A stretch of DNA of 64,000 nt from Chitinophagaceae bacterium (GTDB taxonomy: Bacteria > Bacteroidota > Bacteroidia > Chitinophagales > Chitinophagaceae), in contig CANCVE010000003.1 of assembly GCA_947381435.1 (NCBI GenBank), positions 1-64,000 of the forward strand. Direction: 5' to 3'. The notes under the pieces are model-generated. The model was not told the origin of the DNA and ran no database searches. It was given only the letters and a program-made list of their open reading frames with translations. The position numbers were made by a program, and so were the translations under genes. This document shows positions 1-8,984 of this stretch, piece by piece (within the stretch, counting starts at the first letter, position 1; each line of letters opens with the position of its first letter).

Positions 1-1
1 G

Positions 2-145
2 CAAGATGTGATAGAACAAAAACGGGATTACATACACAATAACCCGGTTGTGTCTGGCTTGGTAACAGAACCGCAACACTGGAAATACAGTAGTGCCATA
101 GATTATGCTGGTGGCAAAGGACAACTAGACATTGATTTTCTATAA
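2..145 (+). CDS. REP-associated (Y1 family) transposase, C-terminal fragment cut by the window edge
   Basis: The first bases read in frame to a TAA and give the tail of a Y1-type transposase. The piece YIHNNPVVSGLV, followed by WKYSSAIDYAGGKG and an LDIDFL end, is the typical C-terminus of the RAYT/TnpA_REP group in Bacteroidota. These are HUH single-strand nucleases that act on REP palindromes. The HUH motif and catalytic tyrosine would lie upstream, outside the window, so activity cannot be judged. REP-like palindromes follow directly downstream, which fits the family. Family assignment is by recognition of this conserved tail. Confidence 0.8.
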   Translation, partial: QDVIEQKRDYIHNNPVVSGLVTEPQHWKYSSAIDYAGGKGQLDIDFL

Positions 146-164
146 TTTATATTGATTGTAGCGT

Positions 165-305
165 AGCCACAAGTGACACACTTGCGGTAGCAGCGAAGAT
201 TGAAGCGAGTGGGAAGCCTAAGCTAGTCGGAGCCTTCCCAGCTAGTCACTCGCTAATATCTACTAGGGCTAGCGAGCGCGTTTCGCGTGTGCAGTCGCTT
301 AGATA
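165..305. repeat. REP-like palindromic element pair downstream of the Y1 transposase
   Basis: This GC-richer stretch holds TGCGGTAGCAGCGAAGAT (184-201), then a stem in which AGCGAGT and GGGAAG (about 204-216) pair with CTTCCC (234-239) and ACTCGCT (247-253). A second motif, GCGCG-TTTCGCGTGTG, runs about 275-291. Close relatives of both motifs occur at 13777-13925. REP elements are the natural substrates of RAYT transposases, and adjacency to one here supports the call. The exact ends are approximate. Confidence 0.65.
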
Positions 306-379
306 GCTTTTCTCTAATTTTTAATTCAATTAATAATTTAGAAACAGGGTATGGTGGTTTATATGTAGATTTGGACAAA

Positions 380-604
380 ATGATGTTTATGAATAATAAC
401 ATTTATCAAATAGCCATAAAAAAGGAATACGCCGCGGCTATAATTGAAGACTTAAAACTAATGGATGCCATAGATATTCTGGAACAACCTATACCTGCTT
501 GGCAACAAGAAGAATCTATCAGACGTCTGGCATCTTACCAAGCCAATCCTTCTATAGGCATTGAAGAAGACACATTTTTCAATCGCTTGAAATTAAAGGG
601 ATAG
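380..604 (+). CDS. Antitoxin-like protein (addiction module component type), orphan
   Basis: This is a 74-residue protein if translation starts at ATG 380. An upstream GTG at 287 would put the start inside the REP-like element and adds sequence with no family resemblance. The segment EYAAAIIEDLKLMDAIDILE followed by PAWQQEESIRRL and ANPS resembles short Bacteroidota proteins annotated as putative addiction module components, where an IP-x-WQ-x-EE..RL stretch precedes the end. These are antitoxin-like partners of RelE/ParE toxins. No toxin gene follows: the next gene is a YceI protein 150 bp away. It is therefore an orphan or a leftover. Function is inferred only from this similarity. Confidence 0.5.
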   Translation: MMFMNNNIYQIAIKKEYAAAIIEDLKLMDAIDILEQPIPAWQQEESIRRLASYQANPSIGIEEDTFFNRLKLKG

Positions 605-753
605 TAATTGTAACCTCCATATTTCACTTACACAGAAACCCATTCTGGGATATACAGGAAGAATAGTTGTAAGTACCTTGCCAAGCTGTTAAATATCATA
701 TTGCATAGCAAAACAACATTGCACTTTCGAGGTCGTCATTAACACTCGTTTTC

Positions 754-1347
754 ATGAAAAAGATATTTGTTTTCTCTGTTTTAATACTGATGTTTTGTGG
801 GTTGCTTCTCTCTTTCAAATCGCCCAAGGCAACTACCATTCTACCTGTAGATTTGAATAAAAGTAAGATAGAATGGATAGGCAGAAAAATAGGAGGGAAG
901 CACAATGGCTATGTTACGATAACTTCTGGCACCGTAGAAACCGATGGTAAGATGATGACAGGAGGCTCTTTTGTAGTAGATGCCACCTCGATGACTGACT
1001 TGGACCTTAGCTTTAAAAAAGAAAACAACTGGCTGATGGGGCATCTGAAAAACAACTTTTTTGAAGTTACCAAATACCCTAAAGCCACTTTTGTAATTAC
1101 CTCTGTAACACAGGGAGGAAACAACTTTACCGTTGTTGGTAAGTTGACAATTAAGGATATTACCCAAGAGATTAAGTTTCCTGCCGTCATTAATACTACT
1201 GCTACCAGTGTAAACGCTACTGCCACCATCCGAATAAACAGACACAACTTTAATGTGGATTATGGCGCAGGCCTAGTAAAAAGAATGGCCGACCAAGCCA
1301 TTAAAGACGAATTTGAACTTAATGTTACTTTGGTAGCGGGGAAATAA
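754..1347 (+). CDS. YceI family secreted protein
   Basis: The 197-residue product has an N-terminal hydrophobic signal (about residues 1-25) followed by a YceI domain: SKIEWIGRKIGGKHNG near residue 37, a central GSFVVDATSMTDLDL, HLKNNFFEVTKYPKATF, and a C-terminal INRHNFNVDYG and DEFELNVTL. YceI proteins fold as lipocalin-like barrels that hold isoprenoid or similar lipids in the periplasm; the ligand here is unknown. Length matches the family. It stands alone, convergent with the pectate lyase gene that ends at 1370. Two further YceI proteins are encoded at 53649 and 55853. Confidence 0.9.
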   Translation: MKKIFVFSVLILMFCGLLLSFKSPKATTILPVDLNKSKIEWIGRKIGGKHNGYVTITSGTVETDGKMMTGGSFVVDATSMTDLDLSFKKENNWLMGHLKNNFFEVTKYPKATFVITSVTQGGNNFTVVGKLTIKDITQEIKFPAVINTTATSVNATATIRINRHNFNVDYGAGLVKRMADQAIKDEFELNVTLVAGK

Positions 1348-1369
1348 AACATCTATAAAGTAGATTCAA

Positions 1370-3997
1370 TTATTCTTTGGTGAATTTTAATGTGGTGCTT
1401 TCACTTTGCAATCCGCCTTTTATTACTAATAAATATTGTCCTTTAGCTAGTTTAGACACATCGATGGTTTTAGAAACCGAACCATTCTCAATAGTAAACT
1501 GCATTAATTTCTTTCCGACAATAGATAATATCTCGGCATTCCTATTGCCCGAAAAAGTATTTAATGACACCGTTAATTGACTATTAACTGGATTAGGAAA
1601 CAATTTAGCTGTCATTTGATTTCTTCCCGTAACAACTTTTACTATTTTACTGTAAGCATATTTTCCATCCTTTTCTATTGTTTTTAGCCGATAGTAAACA
1701 GTGTTCTCTAGTTTATTATCATCCGTAAATTGATAGTTATTATTTGTCAAATTCTTAGCAGCAATGTTTCCTATAAATACGAACGCATGCCCATCTACGC
1801 TTCTCTCTATTTCATAGCCTTTCATATTAGTTTCATTAACAGTATTCCAGTTAAGCCTTACTCTTTCATTTATCACTTCAGCAAATAAGTCTGTAAGGTT
1901 TACAGAAAGCGGCGCATCGGATGTGATGCCATTTATGGTTACATTCTGATTAGCAAAGTACCTATTTGCCGTACTTGTATTCCACACATAAACCCTTAAA
2001 GACAAAGTTTGATTGGGCAATACGGTAATAGATGTTGGCGAACTACTAGCCTGTTCTCCGGCAAGAGAAGCGGTATTGGCACTAAGAAGAGAAATAGGGC
2101 TAGTACTTAAAGCAGTTGATGTAGCACCATTATAAAAACATCCTCCTGCAATTGGGTTAGCAGTAGCAAAACTATCAAGCGAGTAATAAACAGCTGTTTT
2201 TACACCTGTTCCACCACCACCCAAAGCACTTAAACCAATGGCATTAACTGTAAATATCTTTCCCGGAAGTGGGGTTACATTGTATTGCAAATACGCATTG
2301 GCAGTATAGGATTTCGGTAAAAAACTAGTAGTTCCTACAGTTTGCCATCCATTGATAGTGCCAAAGGTTTTTCCATAACTAATATCAGCTAATCCACTAC
2401 CCACCACTTGATTAGTAGCGCTAATATTTCCTTTAACAGTAGGCGATTGATCTACCAATAATGGCCAAGTAGCCGTTGCAATATTTGTAGTGATAGGGGT
2501 GGGAGAAGTGGTAATACCATTTAGATAATTCTCCAGATTTGTGTACCCATTAGCGGCAAATATTCCCCTATCGGCTGCATTATTTGGGTTCAGTCCGTTG
2601 GCAGTCTCCCAACTATCGGGCATGCCATCATGATCTGAATCTACTGGTGCTGTTTCAGAATTTAGGGTTGGCCATGCATTAACTGTTTGAGCATAAGGCG
2701 TTGCGTGCGGATAATCTCCTTGTACATCAATCAATCTTCCAATCCTGTTTTCTACATCATTAATTACACGTTGATCAAGGGTATCTCTTCTCGGAATAGT
2801 TACCCCTGCGTATTTAATAACCGTATCATACGCTTCTTGCGCCGTGTTTGTGTAGGAAGGAATCCAATCGGGGATAAATGGAGTTGCTACTTTAGATAAA
2901 CCAGAATCTGAAGATTTACCCGTATTCATGTATGCACCCAGCCAATTGCTATTGGTAATCTTTGCAGAACCATACATATAATTGCCAGACAAATAATAGT
3001 GCGCATAACCCTCTGCAACACTACTATCTACGTTTACAATGCGGTATCTTGTTCCAGAACCAGTAGACGGACCAGATTTATAATAGTTATTTACCATGTT
3101 GTAATGTCCGCCCTCGCCACCATAAGCAGAAAATAAACCCCAATTGTAAATTACATTGTTTCTGAAATCTGCACTCTCGAAAGAGCCGGCAGGATAGGTA
3201 CTATTACCAGAAAAGCGCGGATTGCGACTTTTAAAATGAGCAAATAGATTGTGGTGAAAAGTAGCGTGCAAACCGCCCCATATACCGCCGTAACCATGGT
3301 GTTCAAAGTCTGTATCACCGGTTTCGAAATGATACGAATAATTTAATCCTTCACTTATTAAATTCCATTGAAGTGTAAGGCTATCTCCCCTATACACAGT
3401 TAGTGATTCATCAACTCCCCAGCCAACTGTACAATGATCAATGATTATATTGCTATGACTTAATCCACCAAAAGCATCATCTCCGCCACTACCATTTAGT
3501 GGTATGCAAGAAGTGTCCTTAAAAGGTGCTACAGGCACGCCACAGTTTGCATGATTCGTTTTGAGCTGATTTTTATCCCCCATTCTAAAACGCATGTAAC
3601 GAACAATTACATTGTCGCCACTTATCACTACCGGATAATCGGCTATACAAATACCATCACCTGGTGCTGTTTGTCCTGCAACAGTTGTGTTTTCGGGGAT
3701 TGGTAATTTTGAATTAAGATGAATAGTTCCAGAAACTCTAAAAACGATTGTTCTGTAAGGAACCTTACTGATAGACTGGCTACAGGCATATCTCAAAGAA
3801 CCAACGGTGTTTTTATCGGTAAGATTCGTAACTTCAAAAACAGTGGTCAGAGCTTTGGCTGTTCCTCTACCGCCGCTTGCAAACCTTCCTGCACCTTCTG
3901 CTCCAGGAAACGAAATCTGTTGAGAATGCACTTGTGTAAATGCAAGCAGTAATGATAAAGAGAGTGTTATGCGTAAAATGGTAGAAGTGATATTCAT
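1370..3997 (-). CDS. Secreted pectate lyase-like protein with T9SS sorting domain
   Basis: The 875-residue protein starts with a signal peptide (about 1-25, ending HSQ). Residues about 28-430 form a pectate-lyase-type parallel beta-helix: FPGAEGAGRFASGGRG, GSLRYA, TVAGQTAPGDGICIADYPV, VIVRYMRFRMGD, IIIDHCTVGWGVDES and HHNLFAHFKSRNPRFSG. The IDH and RNPR motifs match the family's catalytic region, but family PL1 is assigned by eye. A calcium-type DSDHDGMPDSWE linker follows near residue 453, then a beta-sandwich, an FN3-like stretch and a C-terminal T9SS type A domain with LFPNPVNSQLTVS. It should be exported and anchored or released at the cell surface to cleave homogalacturonan. It is the last gene of a four-gene run (GH28, CE8, lyase, lyase), 56 bp after its neighbour. 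Confidence 0.88.
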   Translation of the reverse strand: MNITSTILRITLSLSLLLAFTQVHSQQISFPGAEGAGRFASGGRGTAKALTTVFEVTNLTDKNTVGSLRYACSQSISKVPYRTIVFRVSGTIHLNSKLPIPENTTVAGQTAPGDGICIADYPVVISGDNVIVRYMRFRMGDKNQLKTNHANCGVPVAPFKDTSCIPLNGSGGDDAFGGLSHSNIIIDHCTVGWGVDESLTVYRGDSLTLQWNLISEGLNYSYHFETGDTDFEHHGYGGIWGGLHATFHHNLFAHFKSRNPRFSGNSTYPAGSFESADFRNNVIYNWGLFSAYGGEGGHYNMVNNYYKSGPSTGSGTRYRIVNVDSSVAEGYAHYYLSGNYMYGSAKITNSNWLGAYMNTGKSSDSGLSKVATPFIPDWIPSYTNTAQEAYDTVIKYAGVTIPRRDTLDQRVINDVENRIGRLIDVQGDYPHATPYAQTVNAWPTLNSETAPVDSDHDGMPDSWETANGLNPNNAADRGIFAANGYTNLENYLNGITTSPTPITTNIATATWPLLVDQSPTVKGNISATNQVVGSGLADISYGKTFGTINGWQTVGTTSFLPKSYTANAYLQYNVTPLPGKIFTVNAIGLSALGGGGTGVKTAVYYSLDSFATANPIAGGCFYNGATSTALSTSPISLLSANTASLAGEQASSSPTSITVLPNQTLSLRVYVWNTSTANRYFANQNVTINGITSDAPLSVNLTDLFAEVINERVRLNWNTVNETNMKGYEIERSVDGHAFVFIGNIAAKNLTNNNYQFTDDNKLENTVYYRLKTIEKDGKYAYSKIVKVVTGRNQMTAKLFPNPVNSQLTVSLNTFSGNRNAEILSIVGKKLMQFTIENGSVSKTIDVSKLAKGQYLLVIKGGLQSESTTLKFTKE

Positions 3998-4053
3998 TGT
4001 ATAATTTAAAAAAGCCTCTACCAGAATGCGTAACTAGTAGAGGCAACGTGATA

Positions 4054-7000
4054 TTATTGTTTAATAATAATAGAACTTGATTTATCTAATCCATTAAGCA
4101 TTGTTAATTGATAATTGCCTTTTGGAAGCTTAGATACATCAATAGATGTTTTTGTTGCATTTTCTTTTATTTGTTGTACCAATAAAAGTTTTCCAGTAGT
4201 AGCGTATACCTTGCAAACAGCGTTTGCACCAACTTTTGCATGGGAAAGATTAATAGTTGATGTAACTGGATTTGGATAAACACTAAATAAACTTTTCACT
4301 GTTTTATTGATGGTTACGGTTTTACTGTATTCAAAAGAACCAACCGCATCCACAGATTTTAATCTGTAGTAAACAATTGATGCGTCTAATGCTGAAGCAT
4401 CTATATAATTATAACTATTGGCAGAAGCATTTTTATTAGCACTCACACTACCTATGGTTGTAAAGTTTCTTCCATCAGTACTTCTTTCTATTTGATAAGA
4501 AACCAAATTGATTTCATTACTAGTTGTCCATTTCAACAAAGTACCTCTGCTCTCATTGGCACCACTAAAAGAAATAAGCTTAACTGGCAATGCTGAAACA
4601 ACACTTAGTTCGCCGGTTGTTGGAGAGAAAGACCATGCTAACCCATCTCCTGGAGTTTCTGGAATAAAATTGGTAAAGTTGCCAATAGCAGGAGAAGTGG
4701 TTAATACTAAAATTTTAAACACATCTCCAACAGCAAAACTATCTGTACTATTTATTTTTAATGTACCGTTCAAAGAAACTGCGCCTGTTATGGTTAATTT
4801 ATCCCAAGTAGATTTTGCCTTATTAATGTCAATATCTACAACGCTTCCAGAATCCAAAGCTAGCTTACCTTTTAATGTAAAGTTTCCTATTGCACTATCG
4901 CCTGGTTGCAAAGTGCCACCAGTTTGAACAAAAACATCACCAGCAACATTTCCTTTTCCTGCAAGAATCCCTTGTGAAACATAGATACTTCCTGTGCCTG
5001 TATGACTACCATTTATAATCAATGCACCGCCTTCGACGGTTGTAGTACCCTTGTAAGTGTTTTTACCTGTTAATCTCCATACACCTGTACCTTCTTTAAT
5101 AATGGTGGTAGTACCGTTAGCATCGGTAGTATTTCCGTATAATTGATCGTTTATGACGCCGTTAAAAGTCTCATCGGTACCCATTGCACCAACAGAGTAG
5201 GTAGTGTGACCATTTCCGAAAGAAGCTGTTTTAGTACCACCAGTAGATAGCATGGTCCCTGCAGGCCCAGAAAGACCACCAAAATAGATAGTCTCATTAT
5301 TTTTATAATCTGCAATTTTTGTTCCCCCTGCAGTAACCACTCTATTGTTAGGGAATCCTACACCATTGTCTATCATTAATATATTACCAGCAGCAAGACC
5401 ATTTGCTACCAATGTTCCTGTAAAGTCTGACCAATCGCCCTGTATTAATTCACGTACATAAGGAATAGCATAATTAAGTGTGCCGTTGCCACTAACCGTG
5501 CAGCTTAAGTTAGCATTTCTGTAAGGTTCCAAACCATTTACTGTACTATCATCTACATATATATGTATAGGATAGTTTTCATAAATAGTACTACTTCCAC
5601 CTGATGTTCTAAAAGTACCTCCGTGTAACCTTAAAACATTAGATGTGCCGATGGCCACACAGTTATCAATAATGTCCGACGCTAAAGTAGCACTGCTAAC
5701 AGGGGTTATTTCTAATATACCGCCATTTATGGTTGTTTCGCCCAAATATGGATTGGTATTTTTAAGTACCAATCTTCCTGCACCAGACTTGATGAGACCT
5801 CCAGAACCAGAAATTACACCCGTCATTGTTACGGTTGACTTAGTTATGTTGAATTCGCTAGTAGCATCTAATGACATACTTCTATCGGTACTCGTGTTTG
5901 CACCAATGTACGACATCTTGCCTCCTTTTAAAACCCAATTGAAAGCATAGTTGGCTGATGATCCGATTGAACTTGCTTTTAATCCATTAGCAAGACTGTC
6001 AATAACCAATGTACCCTCATGCAAAACTGTAGCTCCTTTGTATTTATTATCGGTAAGCAATGAAAGTGTGCCGCTACCCACTTTGTTTACCGAACCATTA
6101 CCTGCAATAATACCTGTACCAGTAAAGGAATAATCACCAGAACTATTTACCACTATATCTTTTGGTCCCATTTGGGCTGTTATGTTAATTATTTGCCCTG
6201 CTGAACCTGCTTCTCCAAATAGAAGTTTACTACTATCCGCAAACAATGCAGCAGAAGTACCATTTAGCCAGTTTAGGGTTGTTGAGTCCCAATCTTTACT
6301 AACATTACCACTCCAGGTTAAGTTTGGAACAAAAGTATTAACATCTAAAACGGGTACTTCGATAGGCCTAGATTTAGCCACCAACACATTAGAATAAGCA
6401 GAAGTATCTGTTGCATTAAATGCCCTAACCCTAAAAGTATCTACTTCCTCAGGCTTTAAACCAGTAACTGTAAAATAATTAGTATCAATTCCTGTAACTG
6501 CTATTTGAACAAAACTTCCTTTAATCTTTTGTTCAACTATATAGCCCAATTCCTTTTGTGTGTAATCGAACCATGAAAGAGAGATACTACTTTGAGTGGC
6601 CGAATCGGCTTTTAAATTTAAAGGTGCTCTCAAATAATTTTGCGCACTTTTAGTATTAATACCATTTATGTAGTTTTCTATATTAGCATAGCCATTTGCA
6701 CTAATCACCATTGCATCGTCTACAATAGGATTTGTTCCATTAGCATTTTCCCAATCATCAGGCATACCATCATTATCAGTATCTACTCTTTTAGCTCCAC
6801 CCCACAATTTCCAAGTGGTAGGCGCACCAAAAGGAAGCCTGTCTTCACTAGCAATAAATTCTCCTTTTTTCCCAAAAGTTTTTACTTCGTTAACCACATA
6901 ATAATCTGCTAAATCTCTGTAAGGAAGTGATGCACCTACACTAGGCAATAAACTATCTACCAAACTAGAGGCAGATAGGGTAGGCAATGTAGGATAAGCA

Positions 7001-7929
7001 TAAGGTTTCAATTGAAAATCTGGACCACCTTCATACTCACTTGGTTGAATTGGATAAGTATTTAGCACACCGTTTCTGTCAGAATCACTAATGTTATCCG
7101 TAGCGTATATATGAAATAAATTGTTTCCCCTAGAAAACGGTTCTACACATTTAAGTGGCCCAAGAATGAAACAGTTATTGGTAACATTTACAAAAGACTC
7201 TCCTTGCGAATCCCCGCCCATGATATATGCACCTGCACTCCAGTTATATACTATGTTGTTTACATATTGGCTTACTCCTTTTACCTTGTTGTTTCTGGTA
7301 CCGTTATCTACATACAGGTTTCTATACAGGGTAATGCCTCCATCATTTTGTATCAACCCACCCGCAGAGTGCGTGAGTAATCCTTGAGAAATAATGCAGT
7401 TTTGAATAGTGATACGTTGTGCAGTAGTTGAATTGATTGAAAAGTTTTCATCCCTTCCCCATGACACTGTACAATGGTCAAAAATAACATCTGTTGCATT
7501 ATCAAGGCCATTCGCATCTTTGCCAGAAGTACCCACAATGCCCATCCTTATTTTCATGTATCTGCATATTGTGTTACTCGATTTTGTAAACGTCCACCCA
7601 TTACCATACACCGTAATTCCTTCACCCGGTGCAGTTTGCCCTGCCAAATAAATATTAGCCCCAACAAGCAATCTTGCCGTTATTTTTATTACACCCGCCG
7701 TATCAAATACTACAATTCTGTTGGGCTGGCTAACCGCATCACGAAGAGAACCTGTACCAGCATCTTTAAGATTAGTTACATGATATACCGATCCTTTTCT
7801 ACCCCCTATTGCATACTTTCCGAAACCTTCTGCTCCCGGAAAAGCTACTAATTGTGCATTTGCAGCATGAATGCCAACGAGAAAGATGGTAGCAAAAACA
7901 ACCATTGATTTGAAGTAACCTTTTTTCAT
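4054..7929 (-). CDS. Large secreted pectate lyase-like protein with autotransporter-type beta-strand repeats and T9SS domain
   Basis: This 1291-residue protein has a signal peptide, then a pectate-lyase-like beta-helix (about 28-400; FPGAEGFGKYAIGGRKGSV, LAGQTAPGEGITVYGNGW, VIFDHCTVSWGRDENFS). A DTDNDGMPDDWENANGTNP calcium-type linker and an FN3 domain (about 435-515) follow. Residues about 535-1110 hold repeats of the autotransporter-associated beta-strand kind, such as GSGTLSLLTDNKYKGATVL, GAGRLVLKNTNPYLGETTI and GTGVWRLTGKNTYKGTTTV. The end is a T9SS type A domain (VYPNPVTSTINLS). The lyase motif RxPxxR is weaker here (TRNNKV), so specificity or activity may differ from its two paralogues. 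It lies 32 bp downstream of the pectinesterase gene, apparently in the same operon. Confidence 0.87.
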   Translation of the reverse strand: MKKGYFKSMVVFATIFLVGIHAANAQLVAFPGAEGFGKYAIGGRKGSVYHVTNLKDAGTGSLRDAVSQPNRIVVFDTAGVIKITARLLVGANIYLAGQTAPGEGITVYGNGWTFTKSSNTICRYMKIRMGIVGTSGKDANGLDNATDVIFDHCTVSWGRDENFSINSTTAQRITIQNCIISQGLLTHSAGGLIQNDGGITLYRNLYVDNGTRNNKVKGVSQYVNNIVYNWSAGAYIMGGDSQGESFVNVTNNCFILGPLKCVEPFSRGNNLFHIYATDNISDSDRNGVLNTYPIQPSEYEGGPDFQLKPYAYPTLPTLSASSLVDSLLPSVGASLPYRDLADYYVVNEVKTFGKKGEFIASEDRLPFGAPTTWKLWGGAKRVDTDNDGMPDDWENANGTNPIVDDAMVISANGYANIENYINGINTKSAQNYLRAPLNLKADSATQSSISLSWFDYTQKELGYIVEQKIKGSFVQIAVTGIDTNYFTVTGLKPEEVDTFRVRAFNATDTSAYSNVLVAKSRPIEVPVLDVNTFVPNLTWSGNVSKDWDSTTLNWLNGTSAALFADSSKLLFGEAGSAGQIINITAQMGPKDIVVNSSGDYSFTGTGIIAGNGSVNKVGSGTLSLLTDNKYKGATVLHEGTLVIDSLANGLKASSIGSSANYAFNWVLKGGKMSYIGANTSTDRSMSLDATSEFNITKSTVTMTGVISGSGGLIKSGAGRLVLKNTNPYLGETTINGGILEITPVSSATLASDIIDNCVAIGTSNVLRLHGGTFRTSGGSSTIYENYPIHIYVDDSTVNGLEPYRNANLSCTVSGNGTLNYAIPYVRELIQGDWSDFTGTLVANGLAAGNILMIDNGVGFPNNRVVTAGGTKIADYKNNETIYFGGLSGPAGTMLSTGGTKTASFGNGHTTYSVGAMGTDETFNGVINDQLYGNTTDANGTTTIIKEGTGVWRLTGKNTYKGTTTVEGGALIINGSHTGTGSIYVSQGILAGKGNVAGDVFVQTGGTLQPGDSAIGNFTLKGKLALDSGSVVDIDINKAKSTWDKLTITGAVSLNGTLKINSTDSFAVGDVFKILVLTTSPAIGNFTNFIPETPGDGLAWSFSPTTGELSVVSALPVKLISFSGANESRGTLLKWTTSNEINLVSYQIERSTDGRNFTTIGSVSANKNASANSYNYIDASALDASIVYYRLKSVDAVGSFEYSKTVTINKTVKSLFSVYPNPVTSTINLSHAKVGANAVCKVYATTGKLLLVQQIKENATKTSIDVSKLPKGNYQLTMLNGLDKSSSIIIKQ

Positions 7930-7961
7930 ATTTATGCGTATTAAATTATTCTATTAAAACA

Positions 7962-8978
7962 TTATTTATCCAACGGATTCCACTTATCCACTCCTCCTAA
8001 AATATTACTGATAGTATATTTCTGCGCCTCTTCCTTTGTTAGCTGTTTAGACCATGAAACCCTTTTATCGGTAGAAGCACCTGCACCTGAGTTACCATAC
8101 TCGGCATAAAAAGCTGTCTTTTCCTTATCGGGCCACATGGCATCGCCTTTCCACGGGTTCCATCCTTCTGCAAGAATGTGGCTACCCATTTCGCAATTAA
8201 CGTAAACTGTTTTTGCATACGGCCGCCATGGTCGCCCAAGAAATACCTTTTTCACACTTGAATCTGCAATCAATTTACAATTAATCAATACAAAACCAAA
8301 TGCCTGACGAGGTGTAGTAGCTGCAGCCGTTATATAAGAATTTGTCAAACTCTTGATGGTGCAATTTTGAAATATCACGGTTGCTTCTCCAAACAAAAAG
8401 TCGGTAGTGCCTTCTATATAGCAATCTTGGTATAGCTGACGGCTGCCTTCGGTAGCGGCATACAATGTATCTTGATGTCCCAATAGTTTACAATTTTTAA
8501 TTTGGCAACGGTCGCCTTCTACATGCAATGCCACCGCTTGGCCAACAGCTCCAGCAGCATTTTCGATGGTGAGGTTTTCTGCCATGAAGTCATTGCCCTG
8601 CACCAAAACGGTAAAGGATGTGTAGGTGCTAAACTTATCCTTGCCAAAAACATCTTTGCCACTAGGAAAAGCTTTGCCAGAATAATCGCTATTGGTGATG
8701 ATGGTGTTTTCCTTGTCCTCTCCTATCAAAGAAATCTTAGTTTTCCATGAAGGAATGATGAGTTTCTCGTGATAAATTCCTTTCTTAATGTGGATGGTTA
8801 CCCGTTGCTGCAACAAATCTCTAACTGAATTTACCGCTTCCTGAATAGTCGTAAAATTGCCGCTTCCATCTTGCGAAACAACCAACTCACTTGGATAAGT
8901 TGGCTTTTGGCCCATTGCCATTGGCAATAAACCTAGTAGGCAATAAAGAAATGCGACAAATAATTTACTCAATTTCAT
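7962..8978 (-). CDS. Pectinesterase (CE8)
   Basis: The 338-residue protein carries a signal peptide and the full set of CE8 pectin methylesterase motifs: GIYHE (near residue 67), GQAVALHVEGDRCQIKNC, GHQDTLYA, DFLFGEATVIFQNC and FLGRPWRPYAKTVYVN. The two catalytic aspartates (in HQDTL and DFLFG) and the LGRPW arginine are all present. The enzyme removes methyl esters from homogalacturonan, which prepares it for lyases and polygalacturonases. Only 6 bp separate it from the upstream GH28 gene, so the two are almost certainly co-transcribed. Length is normal for a bacterial CE8 enzyme. Confidence 0.94.
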   Translation of the reverse strand: MKLSKLFVAFLYCLLGLLPMAMGQKPTYPSELVVSQDGSGNFTTIQEAVNSVRDLLQQRVTIHIKKGIYHEKLIIPSWKTKISLIGEDKENTIITNSDYSGKAFPSGKDVFGKDKFSTYTSFTVLVQGNDFMAENLTIENAAGAVGQAVALHVEGDRCQIKNCKLLGHQDTLYAATEGSRQLYQDCYIEGTTDFLFGEATVIFQNCTIKSLTNSYITAAATTPRQAFGFVLINCKLIADSSVKKVFLGRPWRPYAKTVYVNCEMGSHILAEGWNPWKGDAMWPDKEKTAFYAEYGNSGAGASTDKRVSWSKQLTKEEAQKYTISNILGGVDKWNPLDK

Positions 8979-8984
8979 GTGTTG

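Noticed and set aside
287-379. GTG start at 287 for the antitoxin-like gene
   Set aside because: It lies inside the REP-like palindrome, and the added 31 residues have no similarity to the family. ATG 380 gives the usual length.
4508-4927. Antisense open frames over the large lyase gene (also 5645-6397 and 7121-7851)
   Set aside because: They are shadows of a repetitive coding sequence on the other strand, and no independent signals support them.
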